The notes under the pieces are model-generated. The model was not told where the DNA came from, searched no databases, and was given only the letters and a program-made list of their open reading frames with translations. The position numbers were made by a program, and so were the translations under genes. Shown one piece after another: positions 22,471 to 32,962 of a stretch of 64,000 nt of DNA. This stretch comes from Icerya purchasi (taxonomy: Eukaryota > Arthropoda > Insecta > Hemiptera > Monophlebidae), in NCBI GenBank assembly GCA_039619475.1, contig CM077115.1, forward strand, positions 416,710,557 to 416,774,556. Direction: 5' to 3'. Numbering within the stretch: position 1 is the stretch's first letter; each line of letters opens with the position of its first letter.

Positions 22471-22906
22471 TTTCCCATCAAACATTTTATAAAAATAGTC
22501 GAAATATGAACATTTAAAAAATAATCGAACACGAAATAATCAAAAATAAAAAAAAAAAACGTTTAACACAAAGTCGTCTTTAATACTAAAAATGAAAAAG
22601 TTGGTTAACTATTTGTTCTTAAACCACGCATGATTAGTAATTTAATTAATCATTAAATACTAATTGTAAAATAAAGGTATATAAAAAAGTAAATTAAAAA
22701 ACCTTTTCTGTACAACACTGTCATCGTTAAAACCACCATTGTTCCTCCCCCCTAACATTACGAGATAAATCACATACTAAAACCTGCTCCGGGAATAAGT
22801 CTAAGTAACTGTGAAAACTTATCAAAATGCAACCTGTAGTTTTCGAGTTTTCGAGATTATCGCAGACAGAAAGACAAATAGACACGTTTGTTTTTTAACT
22901 TTAATT

Positions 22907-22937
<31 letters not shown>

Positions 22938-22940
22938 CTT
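22471..22940. other. AT-rich sequence, no gene seen
   Basis: Ends in (CA)n/(TA)n leading into family T copy 1. Confidence 0.45.
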
Positions 22941-23360
22941 ATATATAAAAACTCGGCCATTTTGGCCTCGCAAGGGGCTGTGCCCCTTGAGCCCTCTTGC
23001 TTTCATTTCTCTCTTTCTCTTCTATACTTTATATAAAATGATCAAAATTTACAACGTAATTCTTACTGGCATCGACACACAAAAAATAACATAATCACAA
23101 AAATCCTATCCTAACGTTTAACTTTTATTATATAAAATTAAAACATTTTTTCGTTACATTTTTCGTTACAAAAATTGTGACATTTTTTAAATAACAATAA
23201 CAAAAATCCTATAAAATATAACAAACGTTACACATAAAATTGGGACATTTTTTTGGGACATTTTTTGGGATATTTTGCGTTACACAAAATTGGGACACTT
23301 TGCGTTACATAAAATTGGGACATTTTTTCAAATGGGGGGTAACCTAAGAATTACATTGTA

Positions 23361-23400
<40 letters not shown>
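22941..23400 (+). repeat. Family T repeat, copy 1
   Basis: It opens after (TA)n with ACTCGGCCATTTTGGCC, a perfect palindrome around GGCCATTTTGGCC, then CAAGGGGCTGTGCCCCTTG, a strong hairpin. A CT-rich stretch follows, ending CTTCTATACTTTATATAAAA then TGATCAAAATTTACAACGTA, then a block of degenerate tandem units based on GTTACATAAAATTGGGACAT. It closes with CCTAAGAATTACATTGTAAT and (TA)n to 23400. The same order is found at 26180, and inverted at 33561 and 38374. No open frame of substance. The class of element is unknown. Confidence 0.75.
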
Positions 23401-23402
<2 letters not shown>

Positions 23403-23429
23403 CGAGAGAGAGCAGATGTAGATATAAAG

Positions 23430-23945
23430 TGTGATCAAAAATTAATGAGAATTCCTTCTAACTGTTTTCTTAGACCGAGATGATATAGTTCATTACGAAT
23501 TTTTGCCGACTAGTCGCACTCAGTCAATAGGAAGTACTACTTCCAACTCAATTCGCGTGAGGCAATCAGCAACCCGAACTTTGAAGAAACAACTCGTGGC
23601 GATTTTGCAACACGACAACGTACCAGCACATATTTGCTTATCGAGCAGTTTGTGATAGCATAAGATTGTTGTAATAACACAACCACCCTAATCTGCATGA
23701 CAACCTACGACTTTTTCTTGTTTCCCAAACTCAAGAAGACGTTCAAAGAACAACTTTTTTCAACAATGGATGAGATAAAGACGAAATCGCAAAGCGAGAT
23801 ACCATACTTGAAAAGGTGTTCGAACAGTGTTTCTCGACACTACGGTGGTATAGTGCATGATAACAAAGCAGTGTGACTACTTTGAAGGGACTGTGGAATA
23901 AACATTGAAGATTAGGTAAATATTTTTTGAAAAAATTAAAAATTC
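23430..23945 (+). pseudogene. Decayed mariner transposase (DD34D type)
   Basis: Conceptual translation contains FLDRDDIVHYEFLP, matching the mariner segment around the central strand (VF.D..GIVHHEFLP). It then has LQHDNVPAHICL, the second catalytic Asp in its (H)HDNA.AH context (about 23606-23640), and CDYFEGTVE (about 23875-23905), the family C-terminus. Between the second and third blocks the expected PYSPDLAPCDFFLFPKLK segment is only faintly visible and frameshifted (TTFSCFPN, about 23705-23735). The first catalytic region and both inverted termini are missing. Confidence 0.72.
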
Positions 23946-24943
23946 TCTTTACTCTTTAATTATACTCCGTAGATAGATTTATAGATGGATAAATAGATAG
24001 ATATATATATGTATAAGTTTGTTGTGGTAATCGTAAATTTATGCTTTTAAGAACTATTTAATTTTTTTAAGAATATTCTAATTCAACGTTGGTCCCGGTA
24101 TCTTCTCTAACCTCACTGTCGGGTTAATAATCATTGTTCTCCGGAATGCACAAATTAAACCATTGTCAATATTGTATGTTCTATTTTAGTATTGTTTAAC
24201 TACCACAATATCACAGTCATAAGGAAAGTATGTAAAATTAGAATGAAAGAAATAAAACAGAGTAAAAATAGATGAAAACCGGAAGGAGACTATGATTAAA
24301 GCGAAAGCGACAAATCGATGAGGAACAGATGGTTGAGTGGAGAAATTAAATACAAGAATTGGAAAATGACGAGCAGTAGTTGAGCCATGGCCTGGAAGAA
24401 TAGGTCATTTAAGGAAATAAGAACAATATTGCGAGTTGAAAACGCGGCCGAAAATCTGCTACTGGAAATGGAAGAATGGGCTAATTAATACCCACTAATT
24501 AATTACGCTTAATGCCTAAATGATACCGGGAGGAATGCACAGAAGATTGATCTCGATCAAGTGAAGGAGGAAAAGATTATGGATGAGAGGGTGCACATTA
24601 CAAGTAAGAAGGAGCAGGAAGAGATGTAATAGCTTGCACAAAATCCGAGATTGTGATCACTTTTACATACTGATATCGAACGTAAGTTTTCAATTTTTAG
24701 GCGTTTTTCAATCTTTTCCGAGTGGTGAGAAGTGATGCGTGAAAAAAATGGAAACATTGGGAAAGTAAAAAGGTGGCTGAAACGTCAAATAATCTGAGGA
24801 TTCGTGACGAACAACAAAAGTACGACTTGTAAATTTGCAAGAAACTGAATAAAGTTCTTTGTAAAAGAAGAAAAAAAAAACGGTAGAAGAGGAAATTATT
24901 CGAAAGAGTATAATTTGCGAGAAAAACAACAGAAAGAGTTTAC
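23946..24943. other. AT-rich sequence, possible intron
   Basis: No repeat or gene recognised. If the exon at 24944-25018 is real, this is the start of its downstream (minus-strand) intron. Confidence 0.35.
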
Positions 24944-25018
24944 CTTGTAGAATGCCGTGTTTATGAACGCTTGTCTTCCGATATCGTACATACTCATGGC
25001 GTCCTCTGATATGACTGT
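24944..25018 (-). CDS. Candidate 75-nt internal exon of an unidentified host gene
   Basis: On the minus strand a T-rich tract ending in ...TTTTTTTATTAG (acceptor AG at 25019-25020) precedes a 75-nt segment followed by GTAAAC (donor GT at 24942-24943). The segment is exactly 25 codons, open in the frame TVISEDAMSMYDIGRQAFIN then TAFYK, and a second frame is also open. Its base composition is clearly richer in G and C than its surroundings, and the peptide has a normal globular amino-acid mix, unlike other open frames here. I do not recognise the protein and found no neighbouring exon. A chance match is possible because both splice signals are short. Confidence 0.5.
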
Positions 25019-26179
25019 CTAATAAAAAAACCCATTAAAAGTTGATTAGTATTCTCATCATTATTAAAATTACATCATATATTTTGAAATGGAGTAAAAA
25101 TATTTGTTAAAATTAAAATTACATACACTACTAATCCGGGGAACTCTTTGGTTTTTGTGTAACGAATTTATTATACGTAATGACCGATTTAAATTTGGAC
25201 AATTTGGAAGCTACGCGGAGAAAAGAAAATTAAAAGGATAATAACTTTTCTCGAAACCAACGGGCCTATTAAATCTGTATAAAATAGTATACTGCGTGTC
25301 GTAAACAGCTTTCAATTTTGAACACGCTTGAAATGAAAACAACGCGAATCGTTTCATAACGACTTTTTTCAGCGAAATCTGAAATTCTTACTTAAAAGCG
25401 GTAAAATGGATAATTACAATAACGAGTAAATTTCGAAATAATTCGTGGCAGTAGGGAAAAATTCGATATTGTTTTCTGTTCGCATGTTATTATAAAAGTG
25501 AAAATTTGAAAATTTGATTTTAAAGTTAAAAACTGCATTAAGATTTATAAACATATACGTAAATTATCGCACGGAATAAAATGTTTTTTACAACATGACA
25601 TTTTACAACTGCGAGCTTTCATGTAAGTCTCAATAGAATATGTACTAGAGTTATTGGAGGATAATTACATTGGTAATAAATTTAAAATGTTCAGATATTT
25701 TTTTTATTTACAAATTGAAAATAATATTGTTTCTTGCGAAAATATTATTAATATTACGGAAATTTTTTGTCGCCAATATTTACCGTATTCGAAAAAAATG
25801 TATAAAACTAAAAATGATATTTTTCTTTAACGGGATACACAAACAAACGATGTTTCCGCGAATAGTTATCGTAAATGCGTATATTTTAATATGTATATAA
25901 TAGTCATGCGGACACACAAACACAAGTTTTTTTTAAAAAGAAGTTTTGACTTTTTTTGATATTTTGCTTCGCGCTGTAACTGATTTATGAATTTGAAAAG
26001 TATTTCAAAATTATTAAATAGGCAACAATAATTAAAAACTGAGTACTATTTCATTTTTTCTAACCTGCCTTTAAAAAAGTTTTAAGCTGCTATTGTTGGA
26101 GCACTAGTGAGCCAAACTAGTGGTAAGCATACGGTTGGCAAGCTTAGCAAGCATGGGCCGCAAGCCTCTAACATATACA
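25019..26179. other. AT-rich sequence, no gene seen
   Basis: No recognisable repeat ends. An open frame of 76 codons at 25670-25900 is lysine/isoleucine-rich background. Confidence 0.4.
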
Positions 26180-26499
26180 GATAAACTCGGCCATTTTGGC
26201 CCCGCAAGGGGCGAAACCCTTTGGCTATAGGGGCTTACATTTCTGTCTCTTTCTCTTCTATACTTTGTATAAAATGATCAAAATTTACAAAGTAATTCTA
26301 AATCGGTCCATATGAATATAATAACATAATTACAAAAGTCCTATCCTAACATTTAACTTTGGTGGCCTAAGAATTATGTTGTAATTAATATATATAAAGT
26401 CGGTAAAAATTAAAATATAACAAACGTTACATAAAATTGGGACATTTTTTTTAATGGGGGCTAGCCTAAAAGTTACGTTGTAATTAATATATATATATA
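26180..26499 (+). repeat. Family T repeat, copy 2
   Basis: It begins ATAAACTCGGCCATTTTGGC then CCCGCAAGGGG, and continues with TCTTCTATACTTTGTATAAA then ATGATCAAAATTTACAAAG. It reaches the terminal motif GGCCTAAGAATTATGTTGTA at about 26362-26385. After a short (TA)n it continues with another internal block (AACGTTACATAAAATTGGGA) and a second terminal motif, AGCCTAAAAGTTACGTTGTA. The duplicated terminus suggests that one copy recombined with or inserted into another. Confidence 0.7.
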
Positions 26500-26668
26500 A
26501 TTATATTAGTGCAATCACTAATAATTTAATTTTTATATTGGCTCTTTTATTTAGAAATTATTAAGAAAAATTGTGGAACAGAAAATGTAGAAAATAACGA
26601 AAGTGTTTGCGATCATAATCAATTCGACTGGTGTTTAACAAGATTTTTTTTTTTGAAACTAGAATTTA

Positions 26669-26797
26669 TAATAAATAATTTGCGGATACAACTGTGTTCA
26701 AAACGAATTTTATTTGCTTAACATTTCGGTCAGCTTATACTAGCCATCATCAGAAGTAAACTCTTTGAACACAGTTGTATCCGCAAATTATTTATTA
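26669..26797. repeat. Palindromic element with hammerhead-like core, copy 1
   Basis: Outer arms 26669-26702 and 26764-26797 are near-perfect reverse complements (core TTTGCGGATACAACTGTGTT). The segment between them reads, on the minus strand, CTGATGA (26747-26753), then GGCTAG...CTGACC, then GAAA (26724-26727) and TGTTAAGCA. This is the same order as in the larger palindrome at 29664-29852. Homology continues to the right into TTCACTGTGAAAG.TTTAAAT. CTGATGA-stem-GAAA is the core layout of hammerhead ribozymes, known from Penelope-like retroelements. Whether this one is such a relic is inference. Confidence 0.55.
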
Positions 26798-26819
26798 CGA
26801 TTATTCACTGTGAAAGTTT

Positions 26820-27344
26820 TAAATATTTACTAGAATTTATGTTTAATTTTTTCTCGTAATTATTGGGCACGTTAAACTTCGCTTACTAGCATCTGTAAGG
26901 AAAAGCTAAATTTAATATGGTTCAATATGATAATATGAAAATAGCAAGGACGGGCAGACAACAGGTAAAGGTTAAAGTGAGAATTTAAAAAATAAGGAAA
27001 TCCTCGAGTTTTGAAGATCGCTCTAATATAGAAAATGGAGCGGTCAACCATGAAGAACACTTGGAAGGGATTCGAATCAAGCTGGTCGTTGAAATGTAAA
27101 TAGTAATGTACGTGTGGAGACTACAGAAGATAAACGAAATATAGTGAGCAAGAATAGTATGGCACGAGGACAATGTAAACGGTGAAAGATTTATTCGCAA
27201 GTAACCACTAGAGCGACAAGTGAAATAAGTCACTACGAAACCAAGAAAGACAGGTAGAAGAAACGACGATTAAGGAGTTATTAAACCAAACCAATGGAAT
27301 AGAAGTGGGTACTTTTAAAGTATCACAGATAATCTCAGATGTGG
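26820..27344. other. AT-rich sequence, no gene seen
   Basis: Two overlapping minus-strand open frames (26872-27060, 26985-27233) have no recognisable domain and are probably fortuitous. Confidence 0.4.
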
Positions 27345-27348
27345 TTCA

Positions 27349-28040
27349 GGGGGTCGTCCGATGTGATGGATTGAAAAAATCGTTTTTTTTTTTTTTTTTG
27401 CAGAAACAACTTCTTTAATATATCTAGAATATGTGTGTGAACGGATTTTTTCAAATTCGGCTTATGGACCAGGCGTAGCAGATTGATGGTAAGTCAAAAG
27501 TGGCTTTGTGTGATTCATACCTCAACTTTCAAACGCGTTTTTCTCGAAACGGCATTTTTCAAAATGGTTGCCAAGATATCTCGAAAACTATCCAACCGAT
27601 TGCGCTCAAATTTTTATGGTAAGCTCAGCACATCAGTAGGTATCGTCTGAACTAGAATTATTGTTATAACAATCACGTTTTTTTTTTAAAAAAACTTAAA
27701 ATATTTTTAACAAAAAATGACAGAAATCGTGCATTTATGTTCAAAAGTTTGCTAACAAAAAATTATTTATGAACGCAGGTTGAATATTTTGTTTCAGATT
27801 AGCGGAACAGCTAGAATCGTGGCAGCCATGGACCTACTTTTTTTTTGACACAGGGATCTTTCAAGATGTCTGCGGTCGGTTTGACTGCATATTTTAATGT
27901 GAAAAATTTTATTCGGAAAGACTTCTGATAAGTTGTGTTAAATATATTGTGTAAATACCAAAGCATTATGTTTTCATTGTTTTTTACAAACATCTGCCAA
28001 AAAACTGTTAAAAAAAGAGCTATCGCACAGGACGACCCCC
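27349..28040. mobile_element. Non-autonomous TIR element (MITE), TTCA/TTAA flanks
   Basis: The left end GGGGGTCGTCC (27349-27359) and right end GGACGACCCCC (28030-28040) are perfect 11-bp inverted repeats. The next bases, GATGTGATGG and TGTGCGATAG, also roughly agree. The flanks are TTCA on the left and TTAA on the right, which could be a one-base-diverged TTAA duplication. The 692-bp interior is AT-rich with no transposase, and contains a stretch around AAACGGCATTTTTCAAAATG then GTTGCCAAGATATCTCGAAA. The superfamily is not assigned: TTAA points to piggyBac, but the ends do not start with CCY. Confidence 0.68.
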
Positions 28041-28044
28041 TTAA

Positions 28045-29663
28045 AATAAATAAAAATAATAGTGCAGAAGGGATTTTTAATAATAAGTCGGCGTTGAAAT
28101 AGCGGAAAACACTAGAAAAATCATTAAAGTTTTATTTTAAATATCAAAACGAAGGAAGAATATTATATAAAATTTACAAATTATAACTACCATGTTTGCT
28201 TTAAATAAGTTTTTCTATGAAACTGGTTTATAAAATAAACAGTGTGTTACAAAAAAAAACGAAACATTACAGATTATTATGACCTAATACGACTATTTTT
28301 GCATCGTAAGACAACATTGCGGTATTTTTTTAGTTCATTTAGACACCCGGCAATTCAATATCAATAGAATATTTTTAATATTGTTTCGCATTTTAGTGTC
28401 ACATCTGAAAACGTGTATTTTTTAAATTTATTTTATTTTTTTAAACGTTCATTACGTTATTATATGCATATAAAAATACGTATACGTTTCGGCTGTAATA
28501 ATTTTACATTACAGTGCGATCCTAAAACGGAAGAGAGAGAGAGTTTAATTTCCATTTTCTTTAACAATCGTCGTAGTAACGAGCAGATCAGAGAAGTTTG
28601 GTTAAAAGTAAAATTAAAAAAAAACAGGGAAGCGCCTAGCTTCAGCTGTCAGCTCATTGCCGAAGTATCGCAGTTTCTTAAAATTCGTTTTTGTTAGAGT
28701 TCCTTTTTTTTTAAATCGTGAATTTTTTCGTTTTTATTAAGTTTTTCAACATGCCCTCCCAAAAAAATAAAAGAAAAAAGTATGGACTAAAACTTCATCA
28801 TCAGCGACCGTAAATTTAAATTTATCCGTTTAATTTCTACGCTAAATTTTACAAGTGAATTATCGGTAAAGCTTACAATTTGGCTGTTTCTCCTTGTTAT
28901 ACTATACATACTTCCACGGAATTTTCCACCGGGCGGAATCTGAATAACGTCTTTTGCGTTTACCCGCCACGTCATCGACGCAATTTCAGCCTCTAGCTTA
29001 TAATGCCTGGAAATTTAATTCCAACATATATTATTATTATATTATATGGATATATATATATATATATAAAAAAGCACGAAATTTTAAAAATGACAATAAT
29101 TTCTGTTTTAGTGTGATTTTTCCACGAATCTCCTAGAAAAATAATTATTTTGGGGTAGCGCGAAATTTTTTACTTTACCAAATTGGATGTGACCAAAGTG
29201 GTTCTTCTTTTCTGACTACATCCCCAAAATAAACTGGATTTATATTTACCCACCTCTGGTCTGTTGGGTAAACAGGAACTTTTAATATTAGTTGTATTAG
29301 TTTCCACTATTGTTCGTATGACTAATAGAGCAGGAAAAGTTCTTTTCTTTATAAAAATGCGCTGTTTTACCGTCGAAAATAAGGTATTCACGATAGAAGT
29401 GGTGAATTTTTTGTACGAATTAACGCTACGGCTGTTGTCGCTACTTTCGAGACGAGATTTTAAAGAATTTTGAAACATGTTATAGCGTTGTTATTTATCA
29501 ACTTATAGTTTTTCAACGCATTTTACGGCTTAGTTTTGTAATTGTAGATATCTAGATCAATTCTGCATAAGGCCCTGTCAAACTAATCAAATTTTCTTAC
29601 GCAGACTAAAGTGCGTTCTTCTTGTTTTCGTATATTTAAATAAAATCGAAAATATTTATAGTT
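28045..29663. other. AT-rich sequence, no gene seen
   Basis: Open frames at 28413-28697 and 29170-29478 have no recognised domain. A short (GA)n lies near 28531-28542. Confidence 0.4.
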
Positions 29664-29852
29664 GATAAATAATTTTCGGAAACGACTGTGTTTTTTAAAA
29701 AGATATTTATTCGCTTAACGTTTCGACCAGCTTGCACTGGCCATCATCAGAAGCAAACTCTGCTTCTGATGATGGCCAGTGTAAGCTGGTCGAAACGTTA
29801 AGCGAATAAATATCTTTTTAAAAAACACAGTCGTTTCCGAAAATTATTTATC
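29664..29852. repeat. 189-bp near-perfect palindrome with hammerhead-like core, copy 2
   Basis: The left arm (29664-29754) and right arm (29761-29852) are almost exact reverse complements with a 6-base centre. Each arm carries, outward from the centre, CTGATGA, a 6-bp stem (GGCCAG / CTGGTC), GAAA, then CG-TTAAG-CG. In the right arm these are at 29766-29772, 29774-29779/29786-29791, 29792-29795 and 29796-29804. Copy 1 has TG-TTAAG-CA at the last position, a compensatory pair change. The family is an arrangement of two identical units head to head. One base more than the consensus lies after CTGATGA, and the base pair expected next to the cleavage site is missing. Confidence 0.7.
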
Positions 29853-31599
29853 ATGAGTAATCACTGTGAAAACTTTAAATTTTTAATTTAAAGTTATTTA
29901 TTAGATTTATTTTTATGTTAATTTCTTTTCTTTTTTATACTTTTTTTCATTCTTTCTATTTAATTTCCTAAATTTTTAAAATGGACTTTAAAGAGATATA
30001 TATTTTTTTTTTTTTTTTCTGGGCTTCGACAAACATCTAAGTAGGCCAAACAGGGACCACTTGTAAGTAAGAAGGCACTTTGCACTTAAAATGTATAAAT
30101 TTTTAATTTTAATCAAATTAGAAATAATTATGTACATTGGGATGCAAAAAAATTATACGGTATTAGATACGAAAATTTATAATAGACAACCAGAATAACT
30201 GTATATAAAAAATAATTATGAATAATAATAATTAAATAATTATTGAAAAATAATAACGACAAAAATTATAATAAAATAATAAATATCAATAATAATAATA
30301 ATTATAATATTGATGTTAATAAAATTGATGAAACAGATGTGCACCTGACCATTCTTGTGTTTGTCTGAATATTTTGACTGGCGGAGGGCTAAAAACATTA
30401 CACTGGATTAACATTAGAATTTTGGAATTTATGTTGGATGTTCAACAGCAACTACAAAAGTCTCTGCCAGTTTCGTTTAAAGTAAAAGAAAAAAAAAGAA
30501 AATGCAAATAGAATAAATTATCAAATGAACGCGAACCAAAACAGCTCTAGCTATATTGAAAATCTAGTTCTGCTGCAAAAACTCAGCCATTCTCAGAAAT
30601 CATTCACTTTGATTAAATAACTGATCGGATAAATAACATTTATTTTCGGTTATTCCACCGAAACGGATTGCCGCAATTTCAGAAGAGAATGTTCTTTCAT
30701 GGTTAATAAAAGTCGTATCAAAACCCACCGCAGTACATTTCTTTGCATAAAATACATGTTCCGAGCATTGTGGCATATTCCTATTTGTACATTTCCGTTG
30801 TACAGATCTAGTACTTATAGCGACATTCTCTATGTACAACGCGAGTTTACGTAGGATTTTATATACTGTGAATGTGTCATCGCGTTATGCAATCTCCAGC
30901 GTCTGTGTATACACCGATGTCAGCACGGATATGACACAGTATACTTGGTTGTTTGACATATTTCTTTTTAATGTACACATACTTGAGGAGAGTAATTTTA
31001 ACGTGAATACGAAATTTTTGTGTATACTCACTAAAAATAGTGTTTTAATAAATAAGTGGTCAAGTTAAGCGTACAATTAAAAAGTAGAATGAAAAAATGC
31101 TTTCACCGGTTTCGAATTAAAATAACCGCATGTATTCCAGGTAAGAAATAATTTTTTTTAATACGAAAATAGTATCAATAAATTATATTAAAAAAAAAAA
31201 AAAACGATTGAAGTTAATAGTAAAAATTGTCGAGTAAATATGCGAACTAAATGATTAAATCAAAAATGAAAATTATTAACTCATTTATTCCGTTTTTTTT
31301 TTTTTTTTTTGTATATTTCTATACTTCTTTTTTTATCGTGCCATCTCATTTTAATACCTCAGAGACATTTTTCTCATTACAATCATATTTCTCCATGTTG
31401 AGCATTTCATTACAGATGGCGGTACTAGCTGTCGAAAATTAGATTCGGTTGTGACTCATACGCTAACAGAGTCACTTGCTGCGATCAGTAGTTTCTCGCT
31501 GAAGTTTTTCATCCGTGGTACGGGAAGTATTTACCTATTGATGTTCAGTTACAGGACCAAAATTATTTCAAATTTTTTCAACTAAATTTCCAACCGTAT
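29853..31599. other. AT-rich sequence, no gene seen
   Basis: Includes low-complexity (AATA)n at about 30210-30310 and T/A runs. A 79-codon minus-strand open frame at 30600-30839 has six cysteines and a less biased composition than most here. I recognise no family, and there is no splice or promoter context. Confidence 0.4.
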
Positions 31600-31812
31600 A
31601 TCAATGGTAGCGCGGTAGTTTAGTAGTTAAGATGATCCGCGACAAATCAGAAATCCGCTCCCTCATTTTTCCAGTTTGAAAAATTAATTGGGCACTAGAA
31701 AAATCTGAAAAATTAAAGGCTGCCGAAAGAAAGGAACTGATCTCAGTATTTTCTTCAGGCCCATTAGGCTGAGTGTATTACAAAAATGATACCTTATCCG
31801 AGGGTATGGGAT
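31600..31812 (+). mobile_element. Divergent member of the tRNA-derived SINE family (D)
   Basis: It starts with a tRNA-like head (GGTAGTTTAGTAGTTAAGAT, about 31614-31633) whose box B is degraded. The middle aligns with the reverse complement of 40740-40860 in copy B: GAAAGGAAC.(A)G(A)TCTC, TATTTTCTTC, ATTAGGCT.AGT and ACCTTATC..(A)GGGTATGGGA. The 3' body is missing. Confidence 0.55.
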
Positions 31813-32740
31813 ATTTTTTTTTCTAACTTGACTACAGGATTTGGTGACCAATTATTCTCACTATCAAACAGTTAGCGTTACAAGCTGTAAGATTCATCTA
31901 AATAATAATTTTACTCCTAAAAGTAAACAGAGATACTTCCTGAACTGTGTTCCCCACTGCGTAGTAAAAAAGTTAAATGGCGCTGCGGAGGAAATAACTT
32001 TTCAGAAATAAACCATTTGAAAATTTTGCCCTATTTGCATCGTAGGGGAAGCAGGAAACAACAGATAGTTAAAATTCTACGTATATCTCAATAGCACATG
32101 TTCATTACAAGATGCCTCTGAAAAATGTTCAAAAAAAAATCATCTTCCCCGAATCGATCACATACGCAGTTGTCGCGGTTACAAATTTTCTTGTCAGCCA
32201 TATCAAGGTATTCCTAAGAATTCTATGGTACTCTATGGTATTTATATGTTAATCATGATTGTAGGATTTTCCTTGTTTCTGACTATTTTTAAAGTGTTTT
32301 TTTTTTTTTTTTCTTGTTTGGGTTTTTCCCTGGGCTTGTCAGCAACGGATGATTACCCATCAACACGTGTACATAGCAGCAATTAGGAGTAACAAGGAAT
32401 GGAATCTGACAAAGAAATTTTTAAAGTATAACCAGTCTTTCGGATTATTTAAATTTTTATTCATCGCAGGGATAAACTGGATATCATTTAATCGTTATGG
32501 CAACCGTCCCAGTACTTCCATAGTGACCAGGAGGCATCCAACAAAAACTTAATTTATCCGTTAACGTAGACATTTTTTTTTTTTTTAAATTAATAAGTGG
32601 TACTGGGAATTAAATAAGTACCTAAAAAAGGGTACTAAAATATATTAATTGCGTCACCGTGAATTTATTAAACAATCCGCTAGTTGTGAGCTCGATTTTC
32701 ATGTTTAGTTAAACATCTTATACATTATACGAGTAATTCG
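31813..32740. other. AT-rich sequence, no gene seen
   Basis: Contains a T-run (32298-32312) followed by GGACTTG-like/CAACGGATGATTACCC sequence that resembles 11990-12060. No gene seen. Confidence 0.4.
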
Positions 32741-32962
32741 CTAAGAAAAGGTACATAGTGTGTCAAAAATGCGGTTTTGACTTAACAACGCATTCGGACA
32801 AAGCTCTTTATCGTGAACAAAATGGTGAATAGAAATTGTTTCCTGCTGTAAATCGTAATTGTATGTTTAAAATTACCCCTTAGAAGTGTATTATTATACT
32901 GTGAAACTTTAAACTGGTTTTTCTCGACAACATGTTTTCTGACACTATGTACCTTTTCTCAG
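32741..32962. mobile_element. Small TIR element (MITE), about 220 bp
   Basis: The left end CTAAGAAAAGGTACATAGTG (32741-32760) and the reverse complement of the right end, CTGAGAAAAGGTACATAGTG (about 32943-32962), form a 20-bp inverted repeat with one mismatch, and both continue with TGTCA-like sequence. No open frame. The target duplication is not evident. Confidence 0.65.

Noticed and set aside
23121..23340. CRISPR-like array in family T (repeated GTTACATAAAATTGGGACAT)
   Set aside because: The units are degenerate, spacing is irregular, there are no unique spacers, and the genome is eukaryotic.
30600..30839. 79-codon cysteine-containing minus-strand frame
   Set aside because: No family, splice or promoter evidence; an open frame of this length is unremarkable across 64 kb.
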